Below, piece after piece: positions 19,852 to 42,929 of a stretch of DNA of 64,000 nucleotides (position 1 is its first letter; each line of letters starts with the position of its first letter). The position numbers and the translations under genes were made by a program. The stretch is from Tetradesmus obliquus (Eukaryota > Chlorophyta > Chlorophyceae > Sphaeropleales > Scenedesmaceae). Below the pieces are notes generated by a model. It made no database searches and was not told where the DNA came from. It saw only the letters and a program-made list of their open reading frames with translations. The stretch covers positions 890,501-954,500 of the forward strand of contig CP126191.1 in the NCBI GenBank assembly GCA_030272155.1. The letters run 5' to 3'.

Positions 19852-22800
19852 ATGCATCACTGGCTTGCTGTGTTTGATAGGGAGACGGCACGTCCGCCTG
19901 AGGGGCTGGAAAGCTTCAAGGTGGCAGAGAAGCCTCATGCGTTCCCAGGAGAGGACGAGAGCAAGGCAGAGGTGCGTTATCACACCTGATCTGGCATTCA
20001 TTCACAGCGTATCTGTTAATTTGAAGCCTCAAAGCATCTTGGGGCGTCGTATGTGGATCATTGAACTCGCTGTGCGTGTGCAGCACAGCAGCACGCGACT
20101 GTTCTAGATTCATATGCACCTCCGACACCGGTATTTGCCGGTGAAAGTGTAAATCAGCATTGATAATGCGCAGCGGAGCTGCTGTCTTTGACGAAACGGC
20201 ACTTGGTGCACGAGAACTGCTCAACTGTGTGCCACCTCAGCGCTGCTGGCGCTGCACACATGTCCATGCACATGCTGCAGGTCAGCACATGTTTCTGTGC
20301 TCACCACGTCTTGGCCAACACACATTCATAATTGCGATCTGCAATCCCTTACACACTGTTGCAGTGTCGGACAAACATCAAGATGCTGCTTTCGCTGCAA
20401 CTCCAGACTTTCCTTGCACCCCCTGCTCTCTGCATCGCTCAACCTCCGCCGGCCTGCTGTGGCGAAATCCTATTGCATGCAGGAGCTCTTCATGGCTAAG
20501 CTGAGCTCTGCCTATGTTTTGCAGCACCTACTCACCGTCTGTGGCAGTACTGGACCTGCAAGGCTGCGCCTCTGCCTGCTCTTTGCTTGCAGGAGCTCTG
20601 CAAGTCCCATGCATGATTGCTCATGGCATTGCTCAAACTTTCACTTGCCTGCCGTGGCACCACCCTGCCTACTGCCTGCTTGCAGGAGCTTTGCAAGGCC
20701 AAGCTGAGTGTTGCATATAAGCGCAGCCAGCCGGAGGCGCGCAAGACCCACGACTTGCTCACTGCATGTAACATGGTTCAAATGGGCTCATTGCTGCTTG
20801 CGGGAACGCTGCAAGGCCAAGCTGAGTGTGGCTGCCGAGCACAGCAAGCCGCCAGCTGACCACTTGATGCGATGCTTCGCTGCGTCCTGCTTTTCACGAT
20901 TCGTGCTTGCAGGAGCTCTGCAAGGCCAAGCTGAGTGTTGCATACGAGCACAGCAAGCCAGAGGCGCGCAAGATGCACCGCCTGCTCGCTGCACGTAACA
21001 CTGTTCAAATGGCCTCATTGCTGCTTGCAGGAGCTGTGCAAGGCCAAGCTGAGTGTTGCATACAAGCACAGCAAGCCGTCGCCTGACCACTGCATGCGAT
21101 GCTTGGCTTTTGTCCTGCCTTTCACGAATCGTGCTTGCAGGAGCTGTGCAAGGCCAAGCTGAGTGTTGCATACGAGCACAGCAAGCCAGAGGCGCGCAAG
21201 ATGGCTGTGCTGGGCCACGGCAATGGCTTCTCCTTTGAGGCCTCGCCCTACTGCAGCTACGCAAACCGCGAGGGCGTGCACGTGGTGCTTGCAGGAGAGG
21301 TCTCCGACTGGCCAGGCATCAGCGCAGTGGCAGCAGCACATGACGGTGCGTGGCTGCAGCAGCGTCAACGCAGCATCAGCTGCTCCTTGTTGCATCAGTA
21401 GCAGTGAGCTGGTTGTGCGCAGCTGCAGATGCACTTTAGGCCCTGCAGGGGTCTTGCTTGCACGCTGACGTTGCTCTTCGGTGATGATCAGCGCGTTGTA
21501 CTCCGCACATGCTGTACCACCTGCTGCATACTGCATGCGTCCTGCTGTCGTACAGCAGCCATGTTTGAACCACCACCTGAAACTGCTACGCTGCATGCCT
21601 GCCGTGTATATGCCTGTGCAGCATTCGTGCGCAACGAGGATCCCCCAGAGCAGAATGACGCGCACTGGCTGCTGGACTTCTACACCAGCTTCATGCAAAC
21701 TCACATGATGCTGCCTTCCCTGCCTGCTGTTACCTCATCAACTGCAGCGTTTGTGCGCAACGAGGACCCCCCAGAGCAGAACGATGCGCACTGGCTGCTG
21801 GACTTCTACACCAGCTTCTGCAAACTTAGATGATTGCTGCCTTCCCTGCCTGCTGACTCTTTATGAATTGCAGCGTTTGTGCGCAACGAGGATCCCCCAG
21901 AGCAGAATGACGCGCACTGGCTGCTGGACTCTTACACCAGCTTCATGCCGACTCACATGATGCTGCCTTCCCTGCCTGCTGTTACTTTATGAGCTGCAGC
22001 ATTTGTGCGCAACGAGGATCCGCCAGAGCAGAACGACGCGCACTGGCTGCTGGACTTCTACACCAGCGTCATGCCAACTCAATGAGTGCTGCCTTCCCTG
22101 CCTGCTGTTACTTAATGAACTGCAGCGTTTGTGCGCAACGAGGATCCCTCAGAGCAGAACGATGCGCACTGGCTGCTGGACTTCTACACCAGCTTCATGC
22201 AAACTCACATGATGCTGCCTTCCCTGCCTGCTGTTGCTTTATGAACTGCAGCGTTTGTGCGCAACGAGGATCCTCCAGAGCAGAACGATGCGCACTGGCT
22301 GCTGGACTTCTACACCAGCTTCATGAGCAGCAGCAGCGCAGATGACACCACAGGCAAAGCGCTTGAGTGCCTGGCCAAGGTGCAGGGCAACTTTGCGTTT
22401 GTGATCTATGACGAGATCCAGAAGCGTGTGTTTGCGGCCAGGTGCGCGCGTGTGTGGATGACAAGGGTGTTGTGGATGTCGCAGGGCAGGTTAGCAGCAA
22501 GCAGCAGCAGCAGAGGCCAGGTGTGTGCGCGTGTGGATGCAACGGGTGGTGTCTTTCTTGGTGTCGCAGGACGGGGTAGCAGCAAAGGCAGCACGAGCAG
22601 CAGTGCCTGGTGCAGTCCAGCATGCTGCGCCGCTGCCAAAACCTGCATGTTGTACTGCTGCTGCTGCTACTGCTGCAGCTGCAGGGATGCGGAGGGCGGG
22701 CAGCCGGTGTACTGAAGCAGCTTCTTGTATGCTGCCTTGCATTGGTCAATCTGAGCAACACAAAATGTCTGCCTGCAGGGATGCGGAGGGCGGCCAGCCG

Positions 22801-24909
22801 CTGTACTGGGGTGCCACTGACGAGGGCCAGCTGCTGCTGGGCAGCCACCTCAACGACCTGGACGGCTGCGAACCCACAGCAACCATGTTCCCGCCAGGTG
22901 CGCGCAACAGCAGCAACAGCAGCAGCAGCAGCACCAGTGAGCGTGCGCAGGGACATGATGCAGGCCAGCAATCACGGGCAGCAAAGGGGCAGTTCTAACT
23001 AGTGCAGGTGTTCTTGCAGTCACTTGAGCGCTGCACACAGCCGTGAATGACGCGCTGCATGACAACTCTAGTCTGCCCTGGTACATGCAGGCATGCTGTT
23101 TGCCAGCACCCGGCACAATACCACCCACAGCCTTGGCAACAGGCGGCATGGGCGTAGCTCACAGCCGTGCATAACAACCTCTGCTCGCGCATGTGCTCTT
23201 CTGCTGCAGGCACGCTGTTTGCCAGCACGCGGCACACCATCGCGTTCAGCCCCGGCAACCAGGGCTGGGTCATCAACGAGGGAGACTGGCCCGGCCAGCT
23301 GCTCAGCTTCCTGGTGGACAGCGACGGCACGCATTGGCGCGGCATCAAGGTGGGGCAGCGCTTGAGTCTATTTGGCAACTTGTAGGAGTTTTAAGGTTTG
23401 TAACATCGTTCGAAGTTTTGGTGTGGCCAGCTGCTGAGCTTCCTGGTGGACAGCGACGGCACGCACTGGCGCGGCATCAAGGTGGGGCTTTGTGGGAAGT
23501 ACGAAGCAAATGAAACTTGTGTGCTGATTTTGTGCTGACTTTGTTACCGTAATGCTCCAAATGTTCACCTCTATTAAATCTCACCGGAAGCAGGCAGGAT
23601 ATTTTTGAATATTTAAACATCACCGGAAGCCCGCGTGGCTTTTTTGGGGCTTTTCTCAAATATCACCGGCACTGGCATATGTGTTAAAAACAATGTTGCC
23701 GAGGGGCTCAACTGCAGGATGCATCAGTACAACACAGGCAGTGCAACATGCAGTGAATGCTTAGCATCATCCTGCTTAGCATCATCCTGGTCCGAGGACC
23801 AGGCCTTTTGTTGTGTGCCTGCTGCTCCTGCTGTGCGCTGCCTCTGCTGCTGCAGCAGGGACAGCTGGTGCTGCGGCTGCTGCTGCTTTCTGACACTTCC
23901 CACTGCTAGGGTGCCTGCCTAATCTTCTCTGTAAGAGTTGCAGCCCCGCTAGCTCCAGCCTCGAGAGCTCTCGATCTGCAGCTAGCCTTTCGGAGTCTTC
24001 TGTCGATGCTCGGCTTCACGCACGGCAATCAAACCGGCGGCGGCCGCTTCTAGTTGCGCTTATATGCTTTAGGATTCAAATCTAAGCGTATACAGCGTTA
24101 GTGAAGGCGATTTGGGCGGAAAATAAGGCCAAGAAACATTTTCCGAGGTTAAAATTAACTATCACCGGAAGCCGCAGACGTATTATTTGGTTTTTTAAGT
24201 CAATCACCGGAAAGGCCAGAATAGTTTTCTTTTCCGGTGATAATTAGGAGCAATACGGTATCAAGTGTTTGTGGCAGTGTCAGCAGCCTTGGTGAGCACC
24301 GTGTGATGGTCCATGTGTGTGAGCTGCAGCTGTGTGCGAGTGGTTTCTGATAGACACTTGAAAGGCCGGCAAGATGGTTGCGCAGACAATTGAACTATGT
24401 GAGCTTGTTAGCATGCCCTACGTGTGCCACTGCAATTACCGCAACATGGGCCGCGTGCGCTGCTGTTATTCGGGCGTGCTGCAGGCCACTCCCGCACATC
24501 AGCAACTGTGTTGCTGCTGAACTCTGTTGACATCCGCTCACCTATGCTGACCTGTACAACTGCTGCTGACCTGTGCTGCGCTGTGCTGCAGGCCATTTCG
24601 CGCATGAACTCCTGGGGCCAGCTATTGAACACTGCTGACCTGTGCTGCTGCTGCTGCTGCAAGCTGTGCTGCGCATCAACTCCAGGGGCCAGCTGCGGGA
24701 ACATTGCTGACCTGTGCCGACCTGTACCAACTGCTGCTGACCTGTGCTGACATGTGCTGCAGGCCATCCCGCGCATCAACTCGCGGGGCCAGCTGTTTGG
24801 CGCTGTCTACAAGGTGGCCTCCATGCGGGAGGTGGTGGAGACTGTGGAGGTGCCCGTGCCGCCGCCCAAGGCAGAGAAGATGCAGTTCCTAGAGGCCAAC
24901 AAGCAGTAG
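19852..24909 (+). CDS. DUF3700 / aluminium-induced-protein-like (class II amidotransferase fold)
   Basis: Belongs to the plant DUF3700 group (AILP/TSJT1-like), related to the N-terminal amidotransferase domain of asparagine synthetase; its biochemical role is unsettled. Six exons: 19852-19971, 21141-21345, 22252-22441, 22779-22897, 23210-23349, 24763-24909, with phases closing to 921 nt, 306 aa. Seen: LAVFDRETARPPEGL at the N-terminus (family starts LAVF), NGFSFEASPYC, VQGNFAFVIYDEIQKRVFAA (the conserved GxFAFVxYD core), GGQPLYWGATDEGQLLLGSH, FPPGTLFAST and RINSRGQLFGAVYKVASM near the C-terminus. The leading residues MHHW precede the usual Met, so the catalytic Cys of true amidotransferases is absent, as in the rest of this family. 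Exons 2 to 6 all show echoes; intron 5 contains a transposon. An alternative last exon at 24987-25036 would change the C-terminus. Confidence 0.85.
20470..21090 (+). repeat. Echo array of DUF3700 gene exon 2 head (6 copies)
   Basis: Copies of TTGCAG plus GAGCTGTGCAAGGCCAAGCT start at 20483, 20593, 20686, ~20804, 20913 and 21031; the real exon starts at 21141. Spacings are 110, 93, 118, 109, 118 and 110 bp. Exon content (ELCKAKLSVAYEHSKPEARK) runs up to ~65 nt. The two farthest copies are most diverged, and the 20804 copy has CGG instead of CAG. Confidence 0.95.
21615..22251 (+). repeat. Exact 126-bp echo array of DUF3700 gene exon 3 head (5 copies)
   Basis: Copies start after GCAG at 21622, 21748, 21874, 22000 and 22126, with the real exon at 22252: a constant 126-bp step, 42 codons. 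Each unit holds ~75 nt of exon (AFVRNEDPPEQNDAHWLLDFYTSF) and ~50 nt of intron (CTGCCTTCCCTGCCTGCTG). The step keeps frame, and the first copy reads in frame into the second before a stop. Confidence 0.97.
22683..22715 (+). repeat. Echo of DUF3700 gene exon 4 head
   Basis: CAGGGATGCGGAGGGCGGGC repeats the acceptor and first ~30 nt of exon 4 (22779), 96 bp upstream of it. Confidence 0.85.
23085..23490 (+). repeat. Echoes on both sides of DUF3700 gene exon 5
   Basis: Head echo: GCAGGCATGCTGTTTGCCAG at about 23086-23122 copies the exon 5 start (23210). Tail echo: GGCCAGCTGCTGAGCTTCCT onward at about 23424-23486 copies the exon end with its GTGGGG donor (GTGGACAGCGACGGCACGCA, then GGCATCAAG). 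One exon thus shows both echo types in the predicted orientations. Confidence 0.92.
23541..24264. mobile_element. TIR-flanked DNA element in intron 5 of the DUF3700 gene
   Basis: An AT-richer ~720-bp block. The left end TTGTTACCGTAATGCTCC (23541-23558) and the reverse complement of the right end (24247-24264, TTGATACCGTATTGCTCC) match at 16 of 18 positions. Subterminal repeats of ATCACCGGAAG occur at about 23582, 23621, 23661, 24160 and 24203, and inverted (TTTCCGGTGAT) at about 24231-24241. No transposase-like protein is evident, so it would be non-autonomous. A target-site duplication is not clear; TA is possible. Confidence 0.68.
24475..24720 (+). repeat. Echoes of DUF3700 gene exon 6 head (about 3 copies)
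   Basis: Copies of TGCAG plus GCCATCCCGCGCATCAACTC, in varied states: start 24485 (very decayed), 24592 (good, CAG kept, reaches GGGGCCAGCT) and about 24660-24710 (CGCATCAACTCCAGGGGCCA). The real exon begins at 24763. Confidence 0.85.
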
Positions 24910-26431
24910 CACTGGCTCCAATTTCTTCAGTTGCTGTGGAAGCTTGCTCTTTTGGTGTGTGTGTGCGGAAAGTGGTGGGTGGACAGTGCAGGCAGAGAAG
25001 ATGCAGCTCCTGGAGGCCAACAAGCAGAAGCGCTAGCTCCAGCTGCCACAGCGGCCGTGAGAGTGTGCGATCGATGTGTTGATCTGCAGGCTGGGTGTGG
25101 GTGGTTGTTCTACAGTGGGGAACAATAGCGCAGATGGCACCGTACGAAAAGCGGGATGGGTGGGCTTCTCGGGTGGTTGTGTGGGTTGCTGCACCAGCGA
25201 ATTGCTGCTGCGGTTATCACACCACGGCCAGCGGCTGGCAGTAGACTTTGCGCTGCCGGGCAGCTGCTTGATTAGCAAGCAGCCTCATGCCGCGGTGTTT
25301 ACATGGAGTTTTCAGAGTTTTTTAGCATGTGAAGCAGGTGGAAGTAGTTGAACGAAGTGGGCGTCGCAGAGCATGCCGCGGTGTTGGCCTGGCAGGCAAA
25401 GTGATGCTGACATCATCTTGCTGGAGGGTATGTATGCGAAGCCAGAGAGGGCTTGTTACACATAATCTCACCCTGTCATACCACTTTGTCATGTTTTCTG
25501 GTGGCAATAATGCAGTGTGATGGTGCCTTGCCCCATAATGTCATATGGATCCATGCATGCCAACACGCTGCGCTGTACGGTGTCTAAGAAATGTGTTGTT
25601 TTGTGCTGCGCCAATGACAAAATGTTTCAATCAAGCTTGTGAAACTTGGCTTGCGTACGCTGGTGTTGTCCAGCTGTGGCAATCTCAGATGAAGGCTGCT
25701 TTGTCCCGCGCCTTGAGCAGGTTGCAGCGAGCCTGGTGTGCAGTTTCTGGACGCTGTCATTGCTTATCTCAGCTGCCATGGTTCAACAGCCACAAGGGAT
25801 GCAGGCTAGGTCAACATAAGTGTTGATTAATGCAAGATCTCAATGCTTCGATCGTGAGTTTCGGCTGAAACACATGCGTGTGTTGCCTGCGTAACCCGCC
25901 AAGTCGGGTTCTTTTTGTTGCCAGGGGGGGCGGAATCCTACTGGCTCGCCACACACAGCACAATTGAGCGAATCCAATTGCCGGGAGCGGGAGGCAGTGC
26001 CTCACCAGCAGAACACGCCACAAGCTGCCTTTGCATGCCAGCAGGCTGCCTGCTGCCCAAGTGCTGGCCTTTGCAGCGAGGCACAGAAACGATACCGACA
26101 TCAACCTTCCCACCATTTGGAAACGACACGCCCTCGGACCCTCTCCTCTGCTCCACGGGTCTGACAGTGGTTCAGGCTTATGCGGTGTGCTGTGTTATGA
26201 AATTGCCTACTACTTCATATGCGCCAGAAAGTCCATACCACGTTGCTCGACTCTTAAACCAGCTTTCATCATACCCTGTATCTTTGATTGTGCCTCGAAG
26301 CTCCCGCGCGGTTCTGTTCGGCAACCACGTCCAAGCCAAGCTGCAGTCCGTCGGGTTCCTCACCTAGGCAACGATACATCGCTTCCTGCTTATTTGGCAC
26401 AATATACTCCATTTGTGCGAGCAATCAAGTC
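24910..26431. other. Intergenic region upstream of histone H3 copy 1
   Basis: Beyond the echo at 24983-25036 no gene is supported. The last few hundred bases before 26432 should be the H3 promoter and 5' UTR. A run of seven G at about 25924-25930 is notable; nothing else clear was seen. Confidence 0.45.
24983..25036 (+). repeat. Echo of DUF3700 last exon tail past the stop; possible alternative exon
   Basis: GCAGAGAAGATGCAGCTCCT onward repeats the last ~40 coding nt of exon 6, 3' of the real stop (24909). It is preceded by GTGCAG, a usable acceptor, and ends AACAAGCAGAAGCGCTAG, so a stop follows KQKR instead of KQ. It could be a decayed echo or an alternative last exon. Confidence 0.8.
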
Positions 26432-29815
<3,384 letters not shown>

Positions 29816-31318
29816 GCAGCTGGCTGAGGCGCTGACGGCTGCGCCGTGGTGTGCAGCGGCGCTGAGCAGGGCAGCAGCAAGCAGCTGCGGTGGCTGGGCA
29901 GCTGCAGCTTGCTGCCTGAGCAGGGAACAGGCAGCCCAGCAGCAGCACGTGCCTTTCAGCAGCTTGCGGAAGCAGCAGTGGCAAGCACGGGGTGCTGCAG
30001 CAGTTGGATGCCTAGTTGAGGTGGTCAGCCGTTACTTGAGAGGCTGCTGCTGGTGTCATGACAAGGCACCAGCTGTGCTGGCCTGCACAAGATACATATA
30101 GCAGCGACAGCTGCGTCTTGGCCGCTGCGTCGTAGCAGGAAGCACCACATGCAATTGTCTGGAGCTTTTGTGCAATGGTGATTCGTATGAATCGTGTACA
30201 TGGTATCAGACTGTCATCTTTCGGGTGTAAGGTTGATTGTGGGGCTGAGCACAGCGGCTGATCGAAGCCAGTTTGTGCTGCGTGCATGCATTGCTGGCGT
30301 GTTTGCTGCGCGTGGTATTGCACTGCCAGCGTGTGCGGTGTTGTCATGCTGCAGCTGTGGTTGCAGCTATGTGAGCAACTGATTGACAGGTGCAGCATAT
30401 GCAGCATATTAGGTTGGTTGATGCGCAGTGGTGCACAGCGCCGTCAGGATGCTAGGTGTTGTAGGCGTGTAGCAGCTTGCCGGCATGGCAGCATGTCAGC
30501 CAGGATGTCAGCAGCCTGCTGTTTGCTCTTTTGTACTATAGGATGCTGGTGGACGGGGTCCTTTCATGTGTTATAATTCTATATACATGTTTTTGACTTG
30601 TACTGACGGCTCAGATTTTGCAATGGTGGGCCTGTATGGCAACGCGCCAAGCGGGTTTACGCACAAGCAATGTGTGCAAAAGCAAGGCACAGGTGGTGTG
30701 CTAGTCACAGCAGATGCACTGATGCATTTGACGGATGATAGTTTTGTTAAAGTTCAAACAGTTCAGTCTCTGCCACCGAGATGCAGGCACAGCAAGGACT
30801 TTCCCTCCGTCGTAGTGTGCAGCAGCCAGAAGCTGTACAAGTGTAGCAGCTGTACATGTGTGCACGTCTAGTGATGTTGACGGAAAAGCCCCGCAATATT
30901 CGTCGTACCAAGTGGTTAGTTTGTAGCAAGGGAATCGTGCATGAACACTGCTCAGCGGTGCGTTGGCTTGTCAGGTCGCCCGCATGTTCATGTCATGTTC
31001 TTGCAGCGGTTCAAGCACAGGGCGTGCTGTTCACGTGCTAGTGAGTAACGTTTGGGGCAACTTACATTGTCTTTATCACAGCGCGAGGGCTGGGAAGTAT
31101 GAGCAGCAACCACTCGCAACCAAGCGAAGAAAGCGCGCTTGTTGGCAAAGTGCACCGTTATTTCAGCGTCGACACCTTACTTGAAAGCGTGGATTCCAGA
31201 TCGTTGGCTGTCCTGCGCTAAACTGAACGTGTCCCGCGTTTGTGTCCTCCCGCTGCAGCTTCCTTTGTTCAGAGCTTGGCAATCTACCTTATAGAAGGTT
31301 TATTGTAAGCAGAACAAA
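29816..31318. other. H3 copy 2 3' flank and GFAT upstream region
   Basis: The first ~45 bp after the stop match the same region of H3 copy 1. No other gene is supported. The 31230-31318 stretch, containing CTTATAGAAGGTTTATTG just before the ATG, is likely GFAT promoter/5' UTR. Confidence 0.45.
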
Positions 31319-39756
<8,438 letters not shown>

Positions 39757-41297
39757 GCAGCTAACACAGCCGCCCAGGGTGCCGCATCATATGCACGTGC
39801 AATTGTGCTGCTGCGCAAATGTGCGCAAACCCGCAGATGTGCCGGCTGTTGGCTGCAACATTGTTGGGTAGCATGTGGCTGGACAGATCTAGATGCTATG
39901 ACGCTGTTGCCAAATGGAATTGTGGTGCCATGCATTTCTGGGGCATGACTGAGCTGCCGGCACAGGCCAGAGCTCTGTGATCTTCAGCACACAATGGCAC
40001 AGCTGCACACATTGAAGATGTACACATTGAAGATGTACACAGCCTGCCGTCTGCATATGCGAGTGTTGGCTTGCCTGCTCTGCAGGTCGTAGTTGTGTGC
40101 CTGCAGGCGCATTGAAGGTCAGTATATGAGGCAAGGTGCATACATGTCGAAGCACTGCAGCTGCCCAGTGATTGCCCGGTCTCTCTGAGCTCAACAGGGG
40201 CCAGGGTTGTCATTCAAGCACTGCCATGGCTTGCGGTGCTGAAGCGTGCTGTGCACTTGGTGTGAGCCGTCTGGCATTGCACCGTTTGAAAGACTACTGT
40301 TGCGTGCTGAGGAGGTGGAGAGGGCATGGCACGTGCATTGGCTCATAAGAGACAGGCGTTATCGTCATTGTCATTGTCATGCAAGCTTGCTTCATTGTCA
40401 TGCCAGTTGTGCAAGCACCCGAGGCCGGTGGGCTGACTCAGCATGATGCACGCTGCTGCCACAGTGTCTCGTGTGACAATGCTGCTTTGTAGCTTGTGCT
40501 GCAGTTGCCACAAAAGCGCAGCAGTGGCCGCATGATGTCCATGTAACAGAGCCTGTTTGAATGTTGTCACAATCGTACAAAACTGTCAGTGCCTCCGATA
40601 ATGAGTATGCAGCCCTTACTCATGGGCACAGCTGCAGCTGCCTGCCAATGTGTCAGTCAGGGATCTCATTACGCCAAGACAATTTGACCTGGATAACAGG
40701 GATGCTGCCAGGGTGAGCATTGAGGTGAGCATTGGTTTCTGCGCAGGTTTTCTTGAGGATTTGTTTGTCTGAACATCAAACAATGTCTGAAATTTGGCTT
40801 AGTCCATGACGTGCAATTAGTGCGTGTCTGTCTGCCTGCATGCAGCAGCTGACCTGTGCGCATCAGTGTTACTTCCTTTCCTGAGTTTATTGCTGTATGA
40901 AACGCAATATGCAGCTAGAGAACATCCGCAGGTGGGTTGAGGCTTGCTGAAGTCATGTGATCTACAACACCATGGTGAGCCTGGCCAGGCTCAGCCTGGT
41001 AAAGTTTACCACCAAGCACATATGTAATTGCAGCAGCATAGCAGCATTGCTTCCCGCACCACATGTACCGTGCGAATTGCATAACATGCTCAGCTGCTGC
41101 TCCGCTACAGAGCGGCCCTGCTGCTGTAACTTTGCAACAGGACGCTCAGTTGAGCGGTCAAATTTCGCTTGCAGCAACGGCCGCACCAAGCGGACGATGG
41201 ATGCAGCTAGCTGCATCTGTTGCATTGTGAATATCATATTTGCTTCCTTTAAATTAGCATGATCACGTCGTGCCGCGGTGCGATCTTTCTCCTGCAG
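39757..41297. other. Intergenic region downstream of GFAT
   Basis: No gene recognised. A duplicated GAAGATGTACACATT occurs at about 40013-40038 and a short TTATCGTCATTGTCATTGTC run at about 40360. An unseen first exon of the 41298-42482 gene may lie here. Confidence 0.45.
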
Positions 41298-41324
41298 GAG
41301 AAGGTAAACCCCATGGGGTTTACC
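41287..41324. repeat. Two abutting perfect palindromes
   Basis: A 16-bp palindrome TTCTCCTGCAGGAGAA (41287-41302) is followed without gap by a 22-bp perfect palindrome (41303-41324, GGTAAACC at the left end, centre CCCATGGG). They span the acceptor and first codons of the putative exon starting at 41298. Confidence 0.9.
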
Positions 41325-42482
41325 GGCCAGGTCCAAGGTGAGGCTGAAGCGTCTGACTGACGGGCTGGCTGCATGACGGACCGACGAGACGCACAGTGCC
41401 GCAATGTTCCAGCTGTATGGCTGTGTGTGCGCTTTGCTGTCCGCGTTAGGACCAAAGCCTCGTAGTGTTTGATCAGTGTCCCAGAGGAACAGTCAGCTGC
41501 TGTGCCTGTTCAGATAGTGTGTTTGTGCGTGTCGAAGAGCTTTCAGCACGCGAACGCCCTTGCCATCAACCTTGTTGTCTGATCTGGAAGGATAAGGGTG
41601 GTCCAAGGCCGATGCTGTTTCCAAGTGAGGGCCCTGCCAGCTAGCAAGCTTGCAAGCATTTTTGGGCAGCAGGACTAGCAGCAGTGCCTTGATGTGGCTG
41701 TTGCATGCCAATCCTGCTGCTGATCCTGCTGTTATCAGTCCAGCTGGCTGCAGCACGAGCAGCAACAGCAGGAGCAGCAGCAGGACTGGTAACTGTGCCT
41801 TGCTGTGGCTGTTGCATGCAGCAAGTTTGCATCGCCAGTAGCTCTCTGTCTGCATGCTTCTGCATGCTTAATCCTGCCTGTCTGGACCCTTGGCTACATC
41901 ATACAGTCTTCTGCAGAAGACATGCAAACGTTGAGATGTTAGTGTCAAGAGAACCTCCTGTACACTTCTGTATGTGCAGGCTTGAAGGCATCCCTGGCCA
42001 AATATACCAGAGATGCACGCCCAGTGCGCGAGGAGCTATTCAGCGTTGGTACTGCAGCTGAGCAGGCGGAAGAGAAGCTCAAAGGTCTGGCTGAAGATGA
42101 TGCCAAGCGGCCAGCAGCAGAGCAGGCGCTCGCAGCTCTGTATGCCTGCGAAGCCCTGCTGGCGCGGCACCTGGTGGCACTGAACAATGGAATGCGCCGG
42201 CGCTTACAGCAGCACCCAGCCACCTTTTGGGTGTGGATCTTTGCGGTGCTGCTGGCCTTTGTGGCAGGCCGACTGCCATTCATGTTTGAGAGCTGCAGGA
42301 AGGCAGGCCCTTCAATGCTGGGAGCTGCTGTGGAGCAGCTGTCCTGGCTGGTAGCAATGGCCATTGCCTTCAAAAAGCTGACAGCCTGGGAGACACTCTT
42401 TGTTTCTGTTTTTTGGACTGTCATGACTATCCAGACTGGCAAGTACCTCTGTGCAGAGCACAACGTCACGCAGCTGTGCTAA
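41298..42482 (+). CDS. Orphan two-helix membrane protein (5' end uncertain)
   Basis: Not recognised. The certain part is the exon 41980-42482 (acceptor TATGTGCAG), reading GLKASLAKYTRDARPVREEL, then Glu/Ala-rich helices, then two hydrophobic segments (FWVWIFAVLLAFVAGRLPF and, after ~15 residues, LSWLVAMAIAF followed by LFVSVFWTVMT) and a stop after VTQLC. A small exon at 41298-41337 (EKVNPMGFTGQVQ, GTGAGG donor) joins it in frame (phase 1). If translation starts at the Met in NPMGF (41311) the protein is ~175 aa; otherwise exons are missing upstream. The N-terminal part looks helical and soluble. The intervening intron has a ~50-bp internal duplication (GCCTTG.TGTGGCTGTTGCAT at about 41680 and 41797). 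Confidence 0.55.
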
Positions 42483-42929
42483 ACAAACTCTGCTGCATGA
42501 AGCGTGAAGCAGCAGCCTTTTGTTTGGAGGCTCAGCTTAGGCTGAGCAGCAGCACCATAAGCAGCCTGTTGCTGCGGCGGCTGATGTCAATGCAAGCCAC
42601 ATCTGTGTGTGCTGCAGTCTTGTGCATTAGTCTTGTGCTGTGCGATTGTCGCTGTGCAGTATCTGCATGCAAAGCAACTAAGCCGGCATTCGTCTAAAAC
42701 TGATGTCATTCAGTGCGGTGTTGCAGTCTGCGGCGGCATGCAGCGCAGCCGCCGTGCGCGTGTGCCTCAGCACCGTGCTGTACTATGTGTGCCACATAGT
42801 TTGAAAGGGCGACTCAAAAAGTGCCGTGTGCTGGTGGAGGGAAGTGTAGGTTGTCCTGACTCAGGACTTGGAAGTGTATGGATGAGGCATGCGTAGGAAT
42901 AGGCTGGTGCAGCAGGCTGTGCAGCCTGC
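42483..42929. other. 3' flank of the orphan membrane gene
   Basis: No gene seen. Holds an inexact inverted pair GAGGCTCAGCTTAGGCTGAG at about 42527-42546. Confidence 0.35.

Noticed and set aside
22321..22971. 216-codon minus-strand frame over the DUF3700 gene
   Set aside because: Antisense shadow of real plus-strand exons; Ala/Cys/Ser-rich.
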